DNA from: G965205525 sp965205525
Lineage (GTDB): Bacteria; Pseudomonadota; Gammaproteobacteria; JABABF01
Direction of reading: 5' to 3'
DNA length: 64,000 bases
NCBI GenBank assembly: GCA_965205525.1
Contig: OZ242171.1
Location: forward strand, 248,001-312,000
A model generated the notes under the pieces. That model was given only the letters and a program-made list of their open reading frames with translations, did no database searches and was not told where the DNA came from. Numbering within the stretch: the stretch's first letter is position 1; each line of letters begins with the position of its first letter. Positions 43,516-53,200 of the stretch are shown here, in pieces. Position numbers and translations under genes: made by a program.

Positions 43516-45424
43516 AAAAGGCACACAAAAAACGCTTCGGCCAAACGCCGCCTCTGCCGGCCGAGATCGGCAGTCGGTGCAGGATTTCCGCGCCTTGGCT
43601 GCCCGTCTGCAGGATGTGCCCGGGGTCTACCAGATGCTTGGGGCCGACGGCACTCCTCTGTATGTGGGCAAGGCCGGCAGCCTGCGGCGGCGAGTGAGCA
43701 GCTACTTCCAGGGGCGCGGGCTGAATACGCGCATCCAGGCGATGCTCGCCCGGGTGCGGCAGGTCCGGGTCACGGTGACCGCCAGCGAGACAGAGGCCCT
43801 GCTCCTGGAGCAGAACCTCATCAAGAAGCATCGCCCCCCCTACAACATCCTGCTTCGGGACGACAAGTCGTACCCCTATATTCATCTTTCCGAGGAGAGT
43901 TTTTCGCGCCTGTCCTTTCGTCGCGGCAGCCGGCCCGGCACGGGCCGCGCATTCGGCCCCTACCCGAGCGCTGCGGCAGTGCGGGACAGCCTTAATTTCC
44001 TGCACCGCGCTTTTCGCCTGCGGCAGTGTGAGAACTCCGTGTTCCGCAATCGCTCACGGCCCTGCCTGCAATACCAGATCAAACGCTGCTCTGCCCCCTG
44101 TGTTGGCTTAATTTCCGAGGAGGAGTACGCCGAGAATGTGCGCCACGCCGTGATGTTTTTAGAGGGCCACGGCCGGGATTTGGCCGCCGAGCTGGCCGAC
44201 CGCATGGAGAGCGCTGCCGGGGCGCTGGACTACGAACGCGCCGCCCTGCTCCGGGACCGCGTCACCTCTCTGCGCTTCCTGCAGGAGCGCCAGTACGTGG
44301 AGGGAGAGCGCGGCGATGTGGACATTCTTGCCGCCGCTATGGCCTCTGGCGGTGCCTGTGTGCAGCTGCTGTATGTCCGGGCCGGTCGTGTTCTCGGCAG
44401 CCGCAGCTTCTTTCCGCGCCTGCCCTTGGCAGAGTCGCCGGCGGAGGTGCTGGCGGCCTTTGTGCCCCGCTACTACTTGGAGGGGCGCGTGGAAATCCCG
44501 CGGCTTCTGGTTCTCAGCCATCCGCTGCCCGCTCCCGCTCCGCTGACCGCGGCTCTGCAGCAGGTGGCTGGGCATCAGGTCCAGCTGCGCACCCGGGTGC
44601 GGGGTTCCCGCGCCCACTGGCTGCGCCTGTGTCTGGAGACTGCCTGCCAGAATCTCGCTGCCGAGCAGGCGGGGGAGCAGCGCACCAGGGAGCAATTTGC
44701 AGAACTCGGAGAGGCCTTGGCACTGCCGGAAGTTCCGCAGCGTCTAGAGTGCTTTGACGTCAGCCACAGCAGCGGCCGGGAGACGGTGGCCTCCTGCGTG
44801 GTGTTTGATGCCAACGGCCCGCGCAAGTCCGACTACCGCCGCTTCAACATCCGGGATATCACCCCGGGGGATGACTATGCTGCCCTGCGTCAGGCATTTC
44901 TGCGCCGCTACGCCCGGGTGCAGGAGGGGGAGGGGAAACTGCCGGATGTGCTGTTCATAGATGGCGGCCGAGGGCAGTTGCGACAGGCAAAGGAGGTGTG
45001 GCAGGAGCTGGCCCTGCCCGGCACAGCCCTCGTGGCGGTGGCCAAGGGCCCCGCCCGAAAGCCTGGCCGGGAACGCTTGTTTCTGCTCTCCGGACAGCAG
45101 CTGCATCTGCCCCCGGATGCCGGTGCCCTGCACTTGGTGCAGCGTCTGCGGGATGAGGCCCACCGCTTTGCTCTCGCCGCTCATCGCCGCCGCCGCAGCC
45201 TCCGCTCCCGCCGCTCGCCCTTGGAGGAAATTCCGGGTATCGGCGCCGTTCGCCGGCGGCAGCTTCTGCGTTTCTTCGGCGGCCTCAGGAATCTGGAGCG
45301 GGCATCCGAGGAAGACATTGCCCGGGTGCCTGGCATCGGCTCCGAGCTGGCCACCCTCGTCCATGAGAGCCTGCATCCCTCCGCCTCTGCCTCGCGGCCG
45401 CTCTCCGGCGGGTCAGGCAGATAG
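43505..45424 (+). CDS. uvrC: Excinuclease ABC subunit C
   Basis: UvrC makes both incisions in nucleotide excision repair. The 639-residue protein has the GIY-YIG domain ('VPGVYQMLGADGTPLYVGKA', near 38), 'LIKKHRPPYNILLRDDKSYP', the UvrB-binding UVR motif around 230, and the RNase H-like domain ('LECFDVSHSSG', 'LFIDGGRGQLRQA'). It ends in tandem helix-hairpin-helix motifs ('IPGIGAVRRRQLL', 'VPGIGSELA'). pgsA follows 33 nt later, the common uvrC-pgsA order. Confidence 0.97.
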   Translation: MAAKKGTQKTLRPNAASAGRDRQSVQDFRALAARLQDVPGVYQMLGADGTPLYVGKAGSLRRRVSSYFQGRGLNTRIQAMLARVRQVRVTVTASETEALLLEQNLIKKHRPPYNILLRDDKSYPYIHLSEESFSRLSFRRGSRPGTGRAFGPYPSAAAVRDSLNFLHRAFRLRQCENSVFRNRSRPCLQYQIKRCSAPCVGLISEEEYAENVRHAVMFLEGHGRDLAAELADRMESAAGALDYERAALLRDRVTSLRFLQERQYVEGERGDVDILAAAMASGGACVQLLYVRAGRVLGSRSFFPRLPLAESPAEVLAAFVPRYYLEGRVEIPRLLVLSHPLPAPAPLTAALQQVAGHQVQLRTRVRGSRAHWLRLCLETACQNLAAEQAGEQRTREQFAELGEALALPEVPQRLECFDVSHSSGRETVASCVVFDANGPRKSDYRRFNIRDITPGDDYAALRQAFLRRYARVQEGEGKLPDVLFIDGGRGQLRQAKEVWQELALPGTALVAVAKGPARKPGRERLFLLSGQQLHLPPDAGALHLVQRLRDEAHRFALAAHRRRRSLRSRRSPLEEIPGIGAVRRRQLLRFFGGLRNLERASEEDIARVPGIGSELATLVHESLHPSASASRPLSGGSGR

Positions 45425-45457
45425 AATGAAAGAAGTCTCGCCTGCGGTTTCTGCCCC

Positions 45458-46036
45458 ATGTCTCTGCCCACAGCCCTAACGCTCTTTCGGATTGCCACGG
45501 CCCCCCTGCTGGCGCTGATCCTGGCCCTGCCCATCAGCGGCGCCGGATTAGTTGCGGCAGGATTTTTCGGTCTCGCTGCCCTCAGCGATTGGCTGGACGG
45601 CTATCTGGCCCGCCACCTGAAACAGACCAGCCGCTTCGGCGCCTTTCTGGACCCGGTGGCGGACAAGCTGGTAGTGGCCACGGTCCTGGTGATGCTGGTT
45701 ACCATCCATCCGACCCCTTGGTTTGCCTTTCCAGCCGCCGTCATCCTGTGTCGCGAAATAGCGGTCTCAGCCCTGCGGGAGTGGATGGCCGAAGTGGGAA
45801 ATCGCTCTGGTGTCGCGGTATCTGCAGCCGGCAAGATCAAGATGGTGCTTCAATTCGTGGCGATTCTCTTATTTCTGCTGGCAGACCGCGGAGAGAACCT
45901 GCTGCTGCTGGTCCCCGCCTATATTTTCCTGTACGGCGCGGTTATCATGACTTCTTGGTCTATGGTGCGCTATTTAGCGGCGGCATGGCCAGATTTGGAC
46001 TGGCGGAATAAGGGTTTGCAGAGACCTGCCAAGTAG
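45458..46036 (+). CDS. pgsA: CDP-diacylglycerol-glycerol-3-phosphate 3-phosphatidyltransferase
   Basis: PgsA makes phosphatidylglycerol phosphate at the inner membrane. The 192-residue polytopic protein contains the complete CDP-alcohol phosphotransferase signature, with D, DG, AR, G, D and D correctly spaced across 'SDWLDGYLARHLK' and 'GAFLDPVADK'. The start MSLPTALTLFRIATAPLL is typical. In many gammaproteobacteria tRNA genes follow pgsA; here the accessory island begins instead. Confidence 0.96.
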   Translation: MSLPTALTLFRIATAPLLALILALPISGAGLVAAGFFGLAALSDWLDGYLARHLKQTSRFGAFLDPVADKLVVATVLVMLVTIHPTPWFAFPAAVILCREIAVSALREWMAEVGNRSGVAVSAAGKIKMVLQFVAILLFLLADRGENLLLLVPAYIFLYGAVIMTSWSMVRYLAAAWPDLDWRNKGLQRPAK

Positions 46037-46316
46037 TATATTCTGCGCCCCCGGCGAGCTTTTTCTTGACCGTCCATAGCGGCGGGTGCTCTGGAAGGAT
46101 GCATCCGCTAGAGGGGTTGACAGATAGCGCCTTGGTGCTATCATTGTCGCCCATGTCAGGTGAGAATACTGGCCTCTTGCGCCGAGAGGGTGCAAGGTGT
46201 TGTGCCAAAGGTTGCCAAGTGTGCGGAGAGATGCTATGTTTGTTTCTCCATGCTTAGTTTGTTAAGGGGGCGGCGACAGTCCTCCCCAGTGTCGCAAAAG
46301 CGAGGCTTTTGAAGTT
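46037..46316 (+). other. 280-nt spacer before the repeat-protein island
   Basis: No gene found and no tRNA fold recognised, although tRNAs often follow pgsA. It holds a small CGCC/GGCG hairpin followed by TTTTT at 46046-46064 (possible pgsA terminator), the promoter at 46117-46144, and about 165 nt of presumed 5' leader. Just before the ATG is a perfect 7-bp hairpin, CAAAAGC (46295-46301) with GCTTTTG (46305-46311), loop GAG. The leader length and hairpin suggest control of translation, not shown. Confidence 0.5.
46117..46144 (+). promoter_or_regulatory. Near-consensus sigma70 promoter of the island
   Basis: TTGACA (46117-46122), 16-nt spacer, TATCAT (46139-46144) preceded by TGC, an extended -10. 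The -35 is exact and the -10 has one mismatch to TATAAT. Transcription would start near 46151 and read the first repeat-protein gene. It is the best sigma70 promoter I see in the window. Confidence 0.75.
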
Positions 46317-48737
46317 ATGCAGAATAAAATGACCTTCGGAACCTGCTTCCGCCTATGTACTGCGGTTGTCGCAGCGGCTCTGCTGGCGGCGCCGTCCTTT
46401 GCGCAGGCTCAGGATAATCGTGTTTTTGTTGAATTGAGCCGCACCACAGGTGCAGCGGGCTCTTTTGTTGAAGCCACCGTCTATATTGACCAAGCTGATC
46501 CACAAAATGTTCAGATCGGCGCTGACACCGGCGGTTTCAATGCAATCGGCGCATCGCTGATGTGGATGGACGGCGCTTTCACATGGAACGTGGATACCGG
46601 CGGCGCCCCTCTTAGCGAAAGCACCAATCTGATGGCCGAAGGCTTGATGTCCGCTCCCGGTGCCATGCCCAACTTTGAACTGCTTCAGACCGTGGATAGC
46701 ACGGGCACAGGCATTTTCTTTGAAACAGACTCAACCTCTAATGCCATCACGGTCACTTTGGTCAGGACAGACTTCAACAGCGTTGACGAGCAGATCATTG
46801 ACTGCGTCTATAGAGGCAATGGAAATATGGATGCTGACAATTGCGATAGGTTCCCCATCTTTCGTGCCACTCTTCAGGTTGCCGAGCCTCCCGCAGACAT
46901 GCCGCCAAACATGATGGATGAATTCCATGATGTTATGGCTCTTGCCACCGCAGATGCTCAGAGCCCCAGCCCTGGGGATGGTTTCGTCGAAATGGATATG
47001 GTGGATAATTTTGTCATGGTTCAACAGACGGAACAAAGCCAAATTACGGTTAGCTCTGATGCCCCTGGCCCTTTCACTCTGAATACAGCGTCTTCCGCCG
47101 CGCCTCGGGATGTCATCACCCTTACGGTGGCTCGCAGCGCATCTACCATAGCGGGTGGTGACGGCCTTGAAGCAAGGCCAAGTGAAGTTGTATGGGCCTT
47201 GTCAGGGGCTGATACCGATTCGCTGAGCACCCTTATCGGCAGCCTTAATCTCACCCTGCAAGGCGTGATCGGCACTGACACCGTTGCCGCCACTGCCACC
47301 TACGGAGATGTTCAAACTTCTGTCGGCGGGGGAGCCTCGTCTACGGCCACATTTAGCTTCTCTACCGCAGCTTCTGTTGATGAGAGCGCTTCCTTCACGC
47401 TGACCTTGAGGGCTTCTCTATCAGAATCTGACGCCCTTTTTGATCAAACCGATTACACCCTTGCCTTTGGCAGTTTCGCCGCAGTGGGTCAGGATGGCCT
47501 GCAAAGCAGCGCTCCTGATGTCTCTGCGCCCACAGTGTCCGATGCCGCTGTTCAGTTGCGGGTGGACGCGACGCAGCTTAGCTGGGAGGTGACCGACCTT
47601 GGCGTCATACAAGCTGGGCGATCGATATCTCTCCGACTGCTGTTCACCGATGCCATGGGCAATATTGATATCAACCGCGCCGACACCGACAACACTGTGC
47701 TGACAGACTTAGCAATTACCACTGTTGGGGGTACGGGCGCTCGGGGCGCCCTGGCAGAGTCAGATGGCGTTATTTCATTCTTTTGGAGCCACTCGCCTGA
47801 CAGTGACCGGCAGACCTTCATGGTCAGCGCCGCTCTTGGAAGCTTTTCTACCAGCGTGCCCGCCACCGGGGTAAGCGATGCTGTGGCCGACCAGCTGAAT
47901 GCCGTCATTACAGTCAGGATACCGGATGAGGATGCGCAAGACCCCACTATCCCCAGCATCATCAGCGAAGAGGGGAACTTGGTGAGCGACATCAGAAACG
48001 GCATAACCATTGCCTTCACAGCTGCGGATTGTTCGCCAGGGCCCTGTGTAACCGATACAGATATTGATGAGGCCAATGTGACAGTAGATGCCGTATATGC
48101 TTGGATGAGCACCCAAGTCACTGTCGTCACCGACACCACATTGTCTTCCGGTGTGGTCTTTCCCTTGTCGGTGAGTTTTACTGATGGTGAAGGCATCAGC
48201 GAAGGTACCGTGATCACCCCTACGCTGGCGGAGGATAGAGACGAAGCAGTCATCACGCTGGCATTTTCTGTTACAGTCGGAGGGAATCAGGTTACGGGTT
48301 CAGGCATGCTGACGTTGGTTCCTGGCGGGCCTGATTTCAATTTCGATTTGTCTGGCAATGGGGTTGCAGGCTTTCGCGATGCCGTGATCTTTGTCCGAAG
48401 TGGGCAGATCCCGTTCTATGCTGGCAGGATCGCTGGCTTTGAAGACGAGGTTAATGCGGGCAACTTGGGGACGACCCCTGCTGAACGCGAAGCCGAATTG
48501 GACCGCCGATTTCAGGCATTGCTAGAGAGCGAAGAAGCCGATTTGTCTGGCAATGGGGTTGCAGGCTTTCGCGATGCTGTGATCTTTGTCCGAAGTGGGC
48601 AGATCCCGTTCTATGCTGGCAGGATCGCTGGCTTTGAAGACGAGGTTAATGCGGGCAACTTGGGGACGACCCCTGCTGAACGCGAAGCCGAATTGAACCG
48701 CCGATTTCAGGCATTGGTAGATTCTGCTACCCGCTGA
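46317..48737 (+). CDS. Exported multi-domain protein with two dockerin-like C-terminal repeats
   Basis: An 806-residue precursor. Residues 1-31 are a signal peptide (basic start, hydrophobic AVVAAALLAA, end AQAQ). Residues about 33-190 form a beta-rich domain beginning NRVFVELSRTTG and closing 'FPIFRATLQVAEPP', cohesin-like in outline only. A Met/Asp-rich linker (195-240) and several Thr/Ser/Val-rich beta-sandwich-like segments (245-670) follow. Residues 677-741 and 742-806 are two almost identical 65-residue units opening DLSGNGVAGFRD, which fits a 12-residue calcium loop (D1, S3, N5, G6, D12) as in dockerins. No catalytic domain is recognised. The function is probably extracellular adhesion or assembly. 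First gene after the strong promoter. Confidence 0.85.
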   Translation: MQNKMTFGTCFRLCTAVVAAALLAAPSFAQAQDNRVFVELSRTTGAAGSFVEATVYIDQADPQNVQIGADTGGFNAIGASLMWMDGAFTWNVDTGGAPLSESTNLMAEGLMSAPGAMPNFELLQTVDSTGTGIFFETDSTSNAITVTLVRTDFNSVDEQIIDCVYRGNGNMDADNCDRFPIFRATLQVAEPPADMPPNMMDEFHDVMALATADAQSPSPGDGFVEMDMVDNFVMVQQTEQSQITVSSDAPGPFTLNTASSAAPRDVITLTVARSASTIAGGDGLEARPSEVVWALSGADTDSLSTLIGSLNLTLQGVIGTDTVAATATYGDVQTSVGGGASSTATFSFSTAASVDESASFTLTLRASLSESDALFDQTDYTLAFGSFAAVGQDGLQSSAPDVSAPTVSDAAVQLRVDATQLSWEVTDLGVIQAGRSISLRLLFTDAMGNIDINRADTDNTVLTDLAITTVGGTGARGALAESDGVISFFWSHSPDSDRQTFMVSAALGSFSTSVPATGVSDAVADQLNAVITVRIPDEDAQDPTIPSIISEEGNLVSDIRNGITIAFTAADCSPGPCVTDTDIDEANVTVDAVYAWMSTQVTVVTDTTLSSGVVFPLSVSFTDGEGISEGTVITPTLAEDRDEAVITLAFSVTVGGNQVTGSGMLTLVPGGPDFNFDLSGNGVAGFRDAVIFVRSGQIPFYAGRIAGFEDEVNAGNLGTTPAEREAELDRRFQALLESEEADLSGNGVAGFRDAVIFVRSGQIPFYAGRIAGFEDEVNAGNLGTTPAEREAELNRRFQALVDSATR
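48345..48734 (+). repeat. Two 195-bp tandem repeats (dockerin-like units) in the first island gene
   Basis: Units 48345-48539 and 48540-48734 are nearly identical at the DNA level and encode 65 residues each. Each has a calcium-loop start, then AGRIAGFEDEVNAGNLG, then a charged helix (PAEREAELNRRFQAL). The near identity points to recent duplication or gene conversion. Confidence 0.95.
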
Positions 48738-49070
48738 TATCTTTGTTAGCGTGAGATCAAGAGACATTTTTTTGTACTGGAATTTACTTGGGAAGAGTAA
48801 GAGATGAATTCTTTCAAATTGGAAATATCTGCAATAGGACAAGGTCGTGGCCAACAACAGCCAAGACTTTCCTTCGTCCGGAGAGGGATATCGTTTCTAT
48901 TATTTCTGGCGTTGTTCGCGACTTCATCGTTGCCTGTCAGTGCCCAAAGTATCTATCGGGCAATAGCGGTGGATGCAGCTAGTGGAAATGCTGAGATTAT
49001 CGTTCAGCCAGGAGATACTTTCACGGTAAGATTCGGTCTGTCTTATGAAGGCGTAGAGGCGGGGACTACT
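48735..49070 (+). repeat. Direct repeat, copy 1 (spacer plus signal-peptide region)
   Basis: The 66-nt intergenic spacer, ribosome-binding region and first ~85 codons of the second island gene recur 1167 nt downstream with few changes. The spacer contains a weak bulged stem (TGATATCT with AGATCA) followed by a run of seven T, a possible attenuating terminator. Confidence 0.92.
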
Positions 49071-49904
49071 GCAGATGCTGACAACCGGGTAGGGGGTTAT
49101 GCGATAGATGCTAGGGTATTTGAGGAAGATGCTGTCATCGGAACAGAACCCCCTTTGGTAATTACCACCTTTTCCACCTTGGATGTTACAGACTTAGCAT
49201 TGGGAGCGGATGGCGATGCAAGTGTGCTCCAGGTAGACGATTCAGCCAATGATTCAGCCAATAATGCAGTGATATCTATTTTTAATGCCGGACTATTTTC
49301 TGCGGGTGCAAGAATTGACTGTAATACGAATGGCTGTGAGTTGGGAGATATATTTCAGGTAACCTATGAGGTTGCAGAGGATGCCGTTCCGTCTGCTTTT
49401 AAAATAGTCAATATTGCAACTGCAGGCGCTGACACTCAGGGAGGAGTACCCACTATACGAAGAGATGAGTTCAGGGTGTTCGTTGTGCAGTCCCAACGCT
49501 TGGTAAATGCCGATTTGTCTGGCAATGCGGCAGTAAACTTTAACGATGCCGTGATCCTTACCCAAAGTCTGTTTACCGGGAGCTATGCTGGCAGGATCGC
49601 TGGCTTTGAAAGCGAGGTTAATGCGGGCAACTTGGGGGCGACCCCTGCTGAACGCGAAGCCGAGTTGAACCTCCGATTTCAGGCATTGATAGAGAGTGAG
49701 GAAGCGGATTTGTCTGGCAATTCGGTTGTAAACTTTAACGATGCCACGATCCTTGTCCAAAGTCTGTTTACCCAGAGCTATGCTGGCAGGATCTCTGGCT
49801 TTGAAGACGAGGTTAACGCGGGCAACTTGGGGACGACCCCTGCTGAACGCGAAGCCGAGTTGAACCGCCGATTTCAGGCATTGCTAGATTCTGCTACCCG
49901 CTGA
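48804..49904 (+). CDS. Exported protein, cohesin-like N-terminus and two dockerin-like repeats
   Basis: A 366-residue precursor. The signal peptide has a long n-region (1-28, with RLSFVRRG), hydrophobic FLLFLALFAT and a likely cut after SA47. Residues 48-232 are one beta-rich domain, with 'VQPGDTFTVRFGLSYEGVEA' at its start and 'CELGDIFQVTYEVAEDAVPS' near its end; such paired strands recall cohesin and related carbohydrate-binding folds. Residues 237-301 and 302-366 are two 65-residue dockerin-like units; the first loop has Ala in place of the conserved Gly (DLSGNAAVNFND). It is the smallest complete member of the group. Its ATG follows a purine-rich GGGAAGAGTAAGAG. Confidence 0.82.
   Translation: MNSFKLEISAIGQGRGQQQPRLSFVRRGISFLLFLALFATSSLPVSAQSIYRAIAVDAASGNAEIIVQPGDTFTVRFGLSYEGVEAGTTADADNRVGGYAIDARVFEEDAVIGTEPPLVITTFSTLDVTDLALGADGDASVLQVDDSANDSANNAVISIFNAGLFSAGARIDCNTNGCELGDIFQVTYEVAEDAVPSAFKIVNIATAGADTQGGVPTIRRDEFRVFVVQSQRLVNADLSGNAAVNFNDAVILTQSLFTGSYAGRIAGFESEVNAGNLGATPAEREAELNLRFQALIESEEADLSGNSVVNFNDATILVQSLFTQSYAGRISGFEDEVNAGNLGTTPAEREAELNRRFQALLDSATR
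49512..49901 (+). repeat. Two 195-bp tandem repeats (dockerin-like units) in the second island gene
   Basis: Units 49512-49706 and 49707-49901. The latter two thirds of each unit match those of the first island gene almost base for base, while the loop-proximal 20 residues differ (NFNDAVILTQSLF versus GFRDAVIFVRSGQ). This mosaic pattern suggests gene conversion within the family. Confidence 0.93.
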
Positions 49905-50237
49905 TATCTTTGTTAGCGTGAGATCAAGAGACATTTTTTTGTACTGGAATTTGCTTGGGGAGAGTAAGAGATGAATTCTTTCAAATTGGAAATATCTGCA
50001 ATAGGACAAGGTCGTGGCCAACAACAGCCAAGACTTTCCTTCGTCCGGAGAGGGATATCGTTTCTATTATTTCTGGCGTTGTTCGCGACTTCATCGTTGC
50101 CTGTCAGTGCCCAAAGTATCTATCGGTCAATAGCGGTGGATGCAGCTGGTGGAGGTGCTGAGATCACCGTTCAGCCAGGAGATACTTTCACGGTAAGCTT
50201 CGGTCTGTCTTATGAAGGCGTAGAGGCGGGGACTACT
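49902..50237 (+). repeat. Direct repeat, copy 2 (spacer plus signal-peptide region)
   Basis: Second copy of the 48735-49070 block, offset 1167 nt, feeding into the third island gene. Over the spacer and signal peptide the two copies differ at only a few positions. Identity falls sharply in the following domain, so the duplication is older there or under diversifying change. Confidence 0.92.
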
Positions 50238-53200
50238 GAAGTTGCTGGCAACCAGATAGGGACTTTCACGATCGCTGCGACGGTATTTGATGGAGATGCT
50301 GTCGTCACAGATAGTCCCCCTTCGGAGGCAATTACCACCTTGGAAGTTACAAGCATAGCATTGGGAGCGAATGGCGATCCAAGCGTTACGAGGCTAATCT
50401 CTTCAGACGATAATGTAGCGTTATATCTTTTTGCTGGCGGACTAGGGGGTAATTTCATTGCCTGTAATACGAATGGCTGTGAGTTGGGAGATATATTGCA
50501 GGTAACCTATCGGGTTGCAACGGATGCCGTTCCGTCTGCTTTCAAAATAGGCAATTCTGCAGCTTTTGACGCAGGCATTGACGATCATCCAGGAACACCC
50601 ACTATACAAAGGGATGAGTTCAGGGTGGTCGTTGTGCGGCCCCAACTCTTGGTGGATGCAAGGCTCAACCACGGCGCAGATGGCGGCACCATTGAACTGG
50701 CAGGCGTAATTCCGATAGGAGAACCGACCATCGCCACGCTGGTGACTGCTAACGGGCAGATGACTTGCTTGGAGGCTACTCCAGCCACTTGCGAAGTGGA
50801 TACCACTTTCAGCGTTGATATTGCGACATTTGTTATAGCTTTCCCTGCTGCCCCTTCTTGCAACGGGAACACTTGCACCACTATCTCAAGTTCAGCTGTT
50901 TTTGGCTCGCTTCCAGCCGCCGCCGATTTCACGGGTGGCAGGGCGTCAATTTCATTTACAGGGGTACAGTACAACCTTGACCTTGCCAACGATTCCGACG
51001 ATGCAACCTTTTTAATACAAGGAGCCCAGGTAAACAACAGCACAAGCACGGTAGTCCGTGTATTCATCGGTGCTGACCAGGCCCGTCCCACTGTGCCTGA
51101 CGGCTTTGCCCTCACTTGTACGGCGGCTGCCTACAGTGCTGTCTGCAGCTGGCCGGCTGGCGCAGATGATCCAAGCCCCGGTGCAGGTTTGGCGGGTTTT
51201 GTTGTGAGACTTCACCAAGGCGACGGTGTCACATGTGCGGATACTTCAGTAGCGGAAGAGTCAGTGGGGTCGGGACAGACTTCCGCTATGTTTGCGGCCA
51301 GTGGATCTCCGCTGACCGGAATGTACTTGGCCTGCCTTACGGTGGCAGACAACGCCGGTAATACGGCTTCTGGCAGTCCTTTTGAGACAACTTTTATGAC
51401 CGTTCCGTATAACCGGGAGGGCGACGAAGATGGAAATGGTGTACCTGACCACTTGGATGTCTTTGGCACCTACGCTGACATAGATGCGGCTATTGCTGAC
51501 ATCGGGGGAGATGCAGATGGTCTGGATGGAAACGATAGCATAGCCTTTGCCTATGGTCTGCCTTCAGAGTTGACTGGCCTTGGGAGTGCGCCGGTGGCGG
51601 AGACTTGCAGCCCTGCCTATACGCGAGATGCAGCGGGTGCGACAGACCTGGATGCGGCTTGTTTTGACGAGGAGAATAGGGGCTGGCTTATCCATGTTGC
51701 CAATGGTACGGAATATGGCCCGACAGATGCACCGCTCCTCTCGGCTGCGCCTCTCTCCTCTGGCAGATACCTTGTATCTTCTTTTGAGAATACGACAGTG
51801 ACCTTGATGGTGCTGACAGTCCTTCCGCAGCTGGGCATTAGCTATCCTGTGGACGAGGATGGCGTAGTCCTTGCCCCGCCGGATGAGTTCCCTGCAGACA
51901 ATCCTGCTGATCCGACAACATTTGTGGTGACGCCTCGCCTCGGTCCCGAAGGACCGATGTCTGGGCAGATTCCTGTGCCAATCCGTATCAGTGTTGCCAT
52001 CACATCTTTGCCTGCAGGCCTTGATCCGGCTCCGGCGCCGAGTTCTCCGACCTTTAATGTGGCTGCTGAGTCCACCTTGATGCCGGTTCTAACCGGGCTG
52101 GCCCGTCACACAGGCATGGCCACCACTGGTACAATTACTTCCATGGGATCTTTCACAGTTGCAGACGACACTCTCCTTGATGCGGATGCCATTACTATTT
52201 TTATTGAGAGCACTACTTCATTCTCTACCGAAGGCAGCATAGCCTGCGCCACTGATCAAACGGAAAATGCAGATGCCCAGTCTTGCTTAGTCCTCATTGG
52301 CGGCAATATCTTTGAGCCCGGCGGTGAAGGCATAGTGGAAATTGCCGGAAGCGGCGGGGGTGGCGGTATGCTGGGCTGGTTGAGCCTGGCGGGTCTGGCT
52401 CTCTTGGTGATGCTGTCCGGTCTTGTCCGGCAGCGGGGCATCGCCTTGGCGGCGACCTTCCTCCTGGCAGGCGCTTTCTTGCCGGCGACTCCCTTCGCTC
52501 AGCCTTCCACGCTGTCTGACCCCTCCCACTGGCGTATCGGGGTGGATATCGGCATCGGGCTTATAGAACCGGATTTCCCCAATGATGAGGATGGCCTCGC
52601 CAGGGTGGACGACGATTCAGATTTCGGCTGGCGTCTGTCCTTAGAGCACGACAGACTTTTCCATAAAAATGTGGGCTTGGAAATATTCTGGGCCGACCTT
52701 GGGGAAGCCGAAATCAGTTCAGAAGAATTTTCAGGCGAGGTGGAAGCGCAGATCTTTGGTCTGGGCGCGGTCTGGCACTGGCGCGACGTGGATATTATGG
52801 CTGACTGGGGCCCGTACGCTTCCCTTGGCTATCGCTATGTAGATGGCGATCTGAGCGGCAATATCGCCCGCAACTTGGATGAAGAAAGCGAGAACGGAGT
52901 GTATTGGAATATCGGTTTAGAAGGCAGCGTTCATCGCAACCTGCTAGGCCGTGTTTTCTACGAAGCCTATGACGAGGATCTGGGTTTCTGGGGTGTAGGC
53001 TTGGCATGGCATCCGGCTAAGGCGGCTTCAGCCGACAAAAAGCATAAAGGAAAAAAAGACAGAAAAAAAGCGAAAAGGGCAGGGCACAAAAAGGACAAGA
53101 AGGCAAAGGCTTCTAGTCGCCGAGAGTCAGCGAGATCACGTCAGTCAACTCGCCGGGCCTCGGCTGGATCAGGGGAAGCCTGCCGGGCGCTGGTGCCCAA

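Noticed and set aside
46037..46316. Search for tRNA genes after pgsA.
   Set aside because: No cloverleaf or T-loop sequence found by eye in this spacer, nor anywhere else in the window.
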